Source: Lophius americanus
Taxonomy: Eukaryota > Chordata > Actinopteri > Lophiiformes > Lophiidae
Length of the DNA stretch: 64,000 nt
Reading direction: 5' to 3'
Assembly (NCBI GenBank): GCA_037951165.1
Contig: JBBDHG010000019.1
Span: forward strand, 8,817,501-8,881,500
The notes under the pieces were generated by a model. It had not been told where the DNA came from. It was given only the letters and a program-made list of their open reading frames with translations, and did no database searches. Made by a program: the position numbers and the translations under genes. Numbering within the stretch: position 1 is the first letter of the stretch; each line of letters begins with the position of its first letter. Positions 57,300 to 64,000 of this stretch are shown piece after piece.

Positions 57300-60200
57300 T
57301 TTTTTTTTTTTGTGTACAAATATCCCATGCAACTCCCGTATATTATTTATCATTTATAGGTTATTTAAATACATAGCTCCATTATGATCTCATCTTTCAT
57401 TCAATAACAGCAGATATTGCCTTTTTAACATAACATAATCAGTAATGTGCAAGTTACTCGAAAACTAAAAACACGGTTGTCTTTGTTTGAACGATAAACT
57501 GTTTTCAAGCTCTACATACATTAAAAAAAAGAAAAAAAGAATCAAATGGAATAGAAGATGAACAGAAAACCTGAATCTGTACAAGACTCAAACTGTTTTT
57601 TTTTTTTGTCAACACCAGGGGAATGGAATACAAATCTCTGGAACTATATACAGACATGTTATCATTCATGCACAGTGTCAACAAGTAGCACATTGACATT
57701 CCAAAATATGAAAAACCTGGCATAGAGGAGACAGGGGAAAAAAGGGAGTATGGGGTAGAGGAGAGGAAAAGATAGAACAAAAGAATCGCTGCTTGTTTTG
57801 GTTGCTTTGGCAGCAGAGAGACGGAAAAATAGAGAGAGCGACAGAGAGAGAGAAAAAGAGACAGATGGGGAGACGTAGGGACGGCTAAACACCAGAACAA
57901 TACATATGCTGGACAGGAGAAGTCCATTTGAATCTCATTGACCCAGAAATCAATGTATGGCTGTAACTTCATAATTTTTTTCTTAAATATTCATCTTCTT
58001 CCTCCTCTTCCTTCATTTCTTTGTCTTCATCCTTATAGATCGGACTTGCTTAATGTTACTGTAAGGGTAGAGAATCGGTCGGGTAGTGTTTTTTTTTCCC
58101 ACCCAGCAGCAACGTCTCAACATGACGCCACTCAGCTTGAACCAGCCGAGTGGTCTGTCCTCCTTCTCGTTTGTTCGTTTGCCTGTCTGTCTGCTTGGCG
58201 GCGCGTTTGTTTATCACTCAGTCTTCCAGGCAGTCGGTGAAGAGAACCATCTTGAAGCAACGTGGCGAGGCTTCGCGACTGATTTAACACCACTGCAGTT
58301 TTTTTTTCTGGTATAACATTATTGTTGTGTACGTGATAATCAAAAAAACTCAATCTTTTGTTGTTTTTTTAAATCTGAAGCAACTTTAGGGAGTTCAACT
58401 AAACAACAGCGGTTTCACATGCGGCAAGAACCAGTGCAATGCCTTTCCTTCATTCCAAATCAAGCACGCTTCTTCAAAGCCCTGTCACAGAAGAAAACAA
58501 AAATCTATCTACCATAGCTCATGTTTTCTTCTCTGTACGTGTGTCATATTTACAGTGGCTAACCTTCGCCCTCAAAGTTCAACCCAAAGCGGGAAGCTAT
58601 ATAAGAATGGTATTGCATTTCTATGTCTGGAGGGGTGAAGATAGAGATCTTAGGTGCTAGATTAAACTTTCTAGTCCCAACACTGAGTCAGTCACGTTAA
58701 ACATCCCGTCACTGCGACAAAGCCTTCGGGGCAGCTGTCGTTAATCAGCTTCTAGCCTCACGTCAGACAAGCTTTCAAGTCAAGGTAGATACAGTGAGAG
58801 AGGAGGCGCAACAAAGCCATTGTACAAAAAGGTTCTTGATTCCTGTCAATGAAATATGTCACCTTCTGGCGGTAAAATAGATTGATGCGAACAACTACAT
58901 ACTGCAAGCTTTTCATTCCTGCTTGGACCCTAATCGGATACATTAGGCAGCAGGCCCACTTTAAGTAAATCCAACACGATAAAGCAATCTCAGAGATACC
59001 CTGTTGAAGTTACTCTAGAAGTGATGCAAACACCCACAATATTAATTTTTTCCCTTTTTTTTCTTTACACAAGCTAGCATATATATAGATTTTTTTTTTT
59101 TATTTAATTTTTTTTTTTTTTGTTACAGTGTATAAACTTTTAGCTCCATGCCAGTGAAGAGACAAATGCATACAAATTTAAATAGAAAGGGTCTAGATAG
59201 CTTCAAACAACATCAAGGCATTTCTGTCTCTTTTCAGAGTGTTGGTGAAATATGGGTTATTTGGTGTTTAAAGAAGGACCCACTATACTTTGAAAAATCT
59301 TTCCAGGTTGGATGGTTAATATTAGGCTTCTGATAGAAAGATTTCCCTTTGGCAAAATTACTGCTGTATTGGAGAGCCTAACACTGGTGCAGAGTTTGGC
59401 AAATACAAGTAAAATCTCATGTTCCCTCCTCACGTTGGTTGTTTAAGAGTAAATTTGTGAGTTTGATTTCAGTATGGAAAACACTGTAGGAGCCTTTGTA
59501 TGTATTTTGAAGTATGTACTTTGTAGTAAATGTGATTATCCTCCGAGCACCAGGCTGTGTGCCCATGTGGAGAGACAAAGGTTTTTGACAGTGCCAAGGG
59601 GACATTGATGTGAGACTTTGATCAGCAGATATTCAAGAGGGTAAAAAAATAAAGGTGTTACATAAGAACTAACCCAAGTATTGGAAATGTTTTGTTTTTT
59701 CTCAAGCGTACATCCGAAGAAACAGAACCACAATTAGCAGCAAGAGTAGCGACTAGAGATTAGGGCTTAGTCTCTACAAGGCCATGTTATTTAAAGTGTG
59801 ACGCGTAACCGGAAATCCAGTATTAAGTCATTCTGGATTGTTTCTCTTGTCTGAATCAACAATATGTTCCAAATTATTCTTACAGAGTGAAATTTTGCGG
59901 CGTTCTTGCTGTGGATACTGTGAATTTGTCAAACTCAGCCAATCCAGGGCTCTGATGAACTTTGCTCTATTACGGTGGTTGTCTAACTTTTTTAGTTGAA
60001 TTACATGTTCCCCAGAATACTGGCTTTACACATGACACTTAAAAAACACAATAAATCAAGTTAAAAATAAAACTTCAGCAGGAATATACTGGTCAATTCA
60101 AATCTAGATGACGTTGTGCCGTTCAAGAAATTATGGACTTTTAAACTGCCAAGATATACAGCAAAGTTTGTTTGACTCAAATAGTTAACAGTCCGTAGGG

Positions 60201-62727
60201 CAAACCTCTCTGACAGTGAACAATTATGTAGCACACGTTTTCCAGCAAAGGTATTTGAGTCGCTTTTATGTTTCATTTGGTTACAAATACACAAGGAGTT
60301 ATTTTAAGGATATCTTTCTTGGCTGTTCATCACTGAATAATGACTAAGTCTATCCAACCAGTTTGTGTCTGATAATTTAAGCAAATTATTACTTTTACTA
60401 TTACTTTTTGTGTTGATAGCGTTTATGCCCCTGAAAGCAGGAACTGATGCATTTTACTGGCTGGTCTAGGACTACACTTGACCATGTCATGCAAAATATA
60501 GCTAGTGTTTCCAAAAGTTCAGTAAATCATTGAGAACACATTTTCTTGATTGATATGAAAACAGTCAGAATGCCGTATAATAATAAAACCCGGCTTTTAG
60601 CAAGGTTCTGGCTGTCACTGAATCCAGGCACTCTGAATTGCCACAGATAACTTTACTATGGAATACTTGTATAAGTGAGTGATTAGTGTCACGATGGAAG
60701 GCATGTTCATCACCACACATGTGGAATCAATTGCTTTCCATGGTTTTCAGCTTTCAGTTTTTAATGTAGTTAATATTAATCATTTTATGAATTAATTCAT
60801 TCTTGTCTTCATATTATTGATTGGTCAAAAATACCAAAATGTCTGCCACTAAGTGAAGGCATATGTTCCCTTTAATAGTAATTAATGCTCTATTACATGC
60901 CTAATCAGAGATATGATTCTTCTACAGAATATCATCTTTGATCTAAATGAACTGAGTCCCCTTTTTTAATCTATGACTGAATTTTCAGTAAACAAAAGTT
61001 TACCCTTAAGTAAACTTTTGTTTACTTAAAGTTTACTCTTAAGAGTTTTCAAGTAAGTTCAACTTGTTTTGTGATTTGGGGGCCCGGAGGGAATTTTGAA
61101 TAAAGAATGATTTGAAGGTAATGGGTAGTCTTTGTAATCAACTGGGAAGGACTCCAGGAATGGTTGCTAACAGAGGACTTTTGATCATTACGCTTTTCCA
61201 ACATTAAGCTAATTCTTACCACATGTTCTGCAAATGCTTGCAGCCGAACACTGAAACAGCTTCCTAACAAACTAGCCATGTAAGGTTAAGATCTACAAAT
61301 GACTATAGACAAATTTCTGTTTGGAATTATAGATCAAGGGTCACGGTTAGGGATAAGTGGTTGTTTTTTACAAAGCCCTTGATTTGGATTGGCCCACTGA
61401 TCAACGAGAGGGAGGTGCTTCACACGGATTGGAATAATGACCCAAGCTGTTTAGTGAATTAATGGAGGAATGGAAATCCGCTTTGGGTGATAAACAGCAT
61501 ATGAGCATTCACAGATGGCGGTACCTAAGGCTGTCAAAAATCTATTGCAATGTCTCGACTGACACATCATTTTGCAGTCTCATTGTTGCAAAACCAGGTA
61601 AAAATAATCCCACAGGTAAAAAAACAAAAACAAAAATTTAAGTCGAGCCTAAATATTCTACAATGATAGCAGTTTCTCTAACAATATTTAACGATTGGCC
61701 ATTTTGTTTCCTGGGAAATGGCGTAATTAAAGGTAAAAGCACACCAAACTCTTTCTTGATTCCAATAAGACCTTAATTCATTTACAGTTACATTATAAAG
61801 CGAAAGAGAGGGGTCTCGATCAAGAGCGCATGGCATAACAAAGACAATCAGAAGGAAAAGCCGTGAGCTGTTAGCTGTATTTACAATTCTAACAGAAAGG
61901 TTGAAACGCTTCTCTTCATTGAACGTGCCCTCCCACCAAAGTCTTACTCAGCTCTTCAACCGGCTGAGAGTGAGAGTCAAAACAACCTTGGATATGAAAA
62001 CTATATTCCATCTCAAGCAGTAACAGCAACGCAAGGGGGACGTTTTTCAATGTACCGGAATACCTTCCTTCAACACCCATACACCGACTCAGTCACACAC
62101 CAATAACAAAAACTCATATCAATGTATCTAGTATTTCCTGATTTGGTTGTCAATATCATCTGGGGCATGCATCTATTCTTTTTTTTCCCATCTTACTCCT
62201 GTTACTGTAGCTTGACCGACTGGAGGGGCTTAATCCAGATGCTGTTGCTGAAGCATTGTGTGTTTTAGATTTGTGATGTGACAACCGGTTTTCACCTTTT
62301 ATTGTCTTGCAACCAACTTAGCTGAGTTTTATGTTTTTAAAACAGGGTGGGTTCAAACAACTTAATTGATTTAGATACATAGATCGAGAGAAAAATACCT
62401 TCACCCTTTTCCTTCATAATCCCCTGTTACTTTTGTTAATCCCTTTTTCTGCCATGTTACACCTTCTGAAGTATTATTCCTCGAGCTTGTATGATTTTAT
62501 TTGTCATTTGTCCTTCCATCCATCCGGGCTTTCTTCGACTCTGTTTCTACTTTAATGCATTCTCTATTCCTTTTTATGTATCTCCGTCATTCATCTGTTT
62601 TCAATCAAGGGAGGGAGTGATAGATCAATGAGACAGCCCAAATTTAGAATCTATCCACTCCTGCACCTCCCTTTGGCTTCTTCCTAAATGTTCTCCTCCA
62701 CCCTTCCCATCATAATCTTCCATTATC
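57300..62727 (-). other. downstream of slc8a1; probably includes its 3' UTR
   Basis: Follows the slc8a1 stop codon on the minus strand. Minus-strand AATAAA signals occur early (62496-62501, 62298-62303) and others further on, so the true 3' end cannot be fixed. Family knowledge: SLC8A1 3' UTRs are long in vertebrates. Poly-T runs lie at about 59,049-59,122. No other gene was recognised. Confidence 0.4.
60987..61026. repeat. perfect inverted repeat, 17-bp arms, 6-nt loop
   Basis: AGTAAACAAAAGTTTAC (60987-61003) and its exact reverse complement (61010-61026) flank CCTTAA. A further half copy (AAAGTTTACTCTTAAG) follows. Confidence 0.94.
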
Positions 62728-63000
62728 TTAGAAGCCCGGGATGTGGCAGTAAGCTTCCAGTGAGGAGAAGAAGATGTACAGGAGCCACAGGCTGACGAAC
62801 ATCATGGTTGTCAGGACCTTCGAAGTCCGGGGTCCGCCTAGCTCTCCCCCGATCTCTGGCCGCCGTCGGTACATCAGAGTGCCAACGGAGATAAAGGCAA
62901 AGATGGTGAAGAGCGTGACGGAGAAGGCCAGAGTGCCCGGATCCACCTTGAACTCCTGATTCTTGCTCTTGTGGTAGATGGCAGCAATGGACCACGCCAC
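62728..63000 (-). CDS. slc8a1: slc8a1 last coding exon
   Basis: Begins VAWSIAAIYHKSKNQEFKVD; acceptor TGACAG. Contains YRRRPEIGGELGGPR and ends CHIPGF with TAA at 62728-62730. Human has CHIKGF, so Lys is replaced by Pro near the end. Confidence 0.95.
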   Translation of the reverse strand: MAWSIAAIYHKSKNQEFKVDPGTLAFSVTLFTIFAFISVGTLMYRRRPEIGGELGGPRTSKVLTTMMFVSLWLLYIFFSSLEAYCHIPGF

Positions 63001-63256
63001 CTGTCAGAAATCAGCAGAATCAGACTGAATTGACTCATGCCAACAATTCTAAAAATGCATATTAGCAATCAGTTAAACAGAGGCTTTTGTGTTCCACTGC
63101 CTTTATACCTGTTACAAATCAACTGATTAGTGGTTATATGTCCCGGACTCACCCCAATCCCCAGGAAAACATTGACGGCGTTGGAGCCTGTCACGTTACC
63201 AATGGATGCATCTGCATACTGATCCTGGATAGCAGCTACCTTACTGGCAAAGGTAT
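62728..63256 (-). CDS. slc8a1: SLC8A1 Na+/Ca2+ exchanger, last two coding exons (partial gene)
   Basis: Plasma-membrane antiporter that exports one Ca2+ for three Na+. The two exons encode the end of the alpha-2 repeat (ASIGNVTGSNAVNVFLGIG) and the last transmembrane helices (TLAFSVTLFTIFAFISVGTL, then LWLLYIFFSSLEAYCHIPGF at the C terminus). The C terminus is nearly identical to human NCX1, and IAAIYH fits NCX1 better than NCX2/3. The thumpd2 neighbourhood supports slc8a1. The rest of the gene is past 64,000. A teleost a/b copy cannot be assigned from this, and a fish NCX4 gene is a less likely alternative. Confidence 0.93.
63153..63256 (-). CDS. slc8a1: slc8a1 penultimate coding exon
   Basis: Encodes DTFASKVAAIQDQYADASIG and NVTGSNAVNVFLGIG. 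Acceptor AACCAG, donor GTGAGT, 104 nt, phase 0 at the end. Confidence 0.94.
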
Positions 63257-64000
63257 CTGGTTGGAAAAGAAAGGGAGGTGGAAAGATCAAACATGGGCAT
63301 TATTTGTATTTTCTGGCAACACAAACTGCTCTACAGGTGCTCGTCAAACTGCGTTGATGTATTGTAATCATGGAGGGAACTTCTGACATTAGGACATCAT
63401 TGAGCTCATGATCATCAGCTCATGACATGATCATTGAGCTCCCCCATTTTTCACGTTTTACACATCAACATCATGAACAAAATGTTGAGTTGCTGTACAA
63501 TTGTAATGAGACGATCATATTACTCTTAATCCACTTTTTCAGTGTCATAAAGTTATGATCCTCATAAAATGCAATTATGAGTTGGTCTGTCGATGTCAAG
63601 CCAAGAGAGGACTGTGATCTTTCCGAGGCTATTGCGGCTATTTGACATGAAGCGTAAACAGGGCGCTTGTAGGACAAACATGATTCACTCTTCTTTCTTC
63701 TGTCTGTGAAGTGCAAGATTTGACAGAACACTTATTACCTCCTTGAAAAAGGTCATGTTCTCAGTGGCGTCTGCTTGTTGGTTTATGTGTCTGTCTGTTG
63801 GCAGGATTAAACACAAGCGACTTGACGCATTTCAACAATGAAAGAAAGGATCTCTATCATCATTTTGGTCTATTATGCATAAACTACCCACAGGTTTTTG
63901 CTGGAACCTTTCCACATTATACATATGTATTAAATAGAATTTATTATCTATAATTATCTACAATGTATTATTTAAAACAATTTACCCATTCCAAGGTTCT
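63257..64000. other. slc8a1: slc8a1 intron
   Basis: No further slc8a1 exon was found before the window ends. A small cluster of TGAGCTCATGATCA-type repeats lies at 63,394-63,440. Confidence 0.7.

Noticed and set aside
57505..57972. 155-residue minus-strand open frame
   Set aside because: Low-complexity Ser/Leu-rich reading of a GA-rich tract, without homology or splice signals.
1..64000. CRISPR arrays, operons, bacterial-type defence systems
   Set aside because: The window is intron-containing vertebrate DNA; no regular spacer-repeat arrays or prokaryotic gene clusters are present.

Overview
The window is genomic DNA from a vertebrate, most likely a ray-finned (teleost) fish. It has intron-split genes with standard GT/AG junctions, the vertebrate gene order MAP4K3 - THUMPD2 - SLC8A1, and a typical fish repeat load (RTE/Rex3-like and L2/Rex1-like LINE pieces, hAT and Tc1-like relics, tRNA-derived SINEs). 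All exon coordinates were derived by hand from reading frame, splice sites and remembered human family members. No database search was run.

Layout. 1-27.9 kb: the 5' part of map4k3 on the minus strand. Twelve coding exons (309 codons) cover the start codon, the whole Ser/Thr kinase domain and the acidic segment after it; the rest of the gene lies left of position 1. Intron 1 is 18.6 kb and full of repeats. 29.8-35.1 kb: a complete 11-exon thumpd2 gene on the minus strand (582 codons plus stop), encoding a THUMP-domain, Rossmann-fold RNA methyltransferase. 35.1-42.6 kb: intergenic DNA with retroelement and transposon fragments. 42.6-45.5 kb: a six-exon plus-strand locus of unrecognised family. 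It has clean splice sites and an MGxxxS myristoylation-type start, but its frame is broken at least twice, so it is a decaying gene or carries assembly errors. 45.5-62.7 kb: no coding gene seen; one L2/Rex1-like LINE, microsatellites, and probably a long slc8a1 3' UTR at the right. 62.7-63.3 kb: the last two coding exons of slc8a1 (Na+/Ca2+ exchanger) on the minus strand; the gene continues past 64,000.

The three conserved genes share synteny and orientation but are not a functional pathway: map4k3 is a nutrient/stress kinase, thumpd2 an RNA methyltransferase, slc8a1 a plasma-membrane ion exchanger.

Most worth a second look: the undescribed, broken six-exon locus between thumpd2 and slc8a1; a set of near-perfect short-loop inverted duplications (24.3, 24.7, 36.85, 45.17, 55.3 and 61.0 kb) that look like template-switch mutations; a three-codon upstream ORF whose stop overlaps the map4k3 start; and the absence of a tmem178-like gene where mammals have one.
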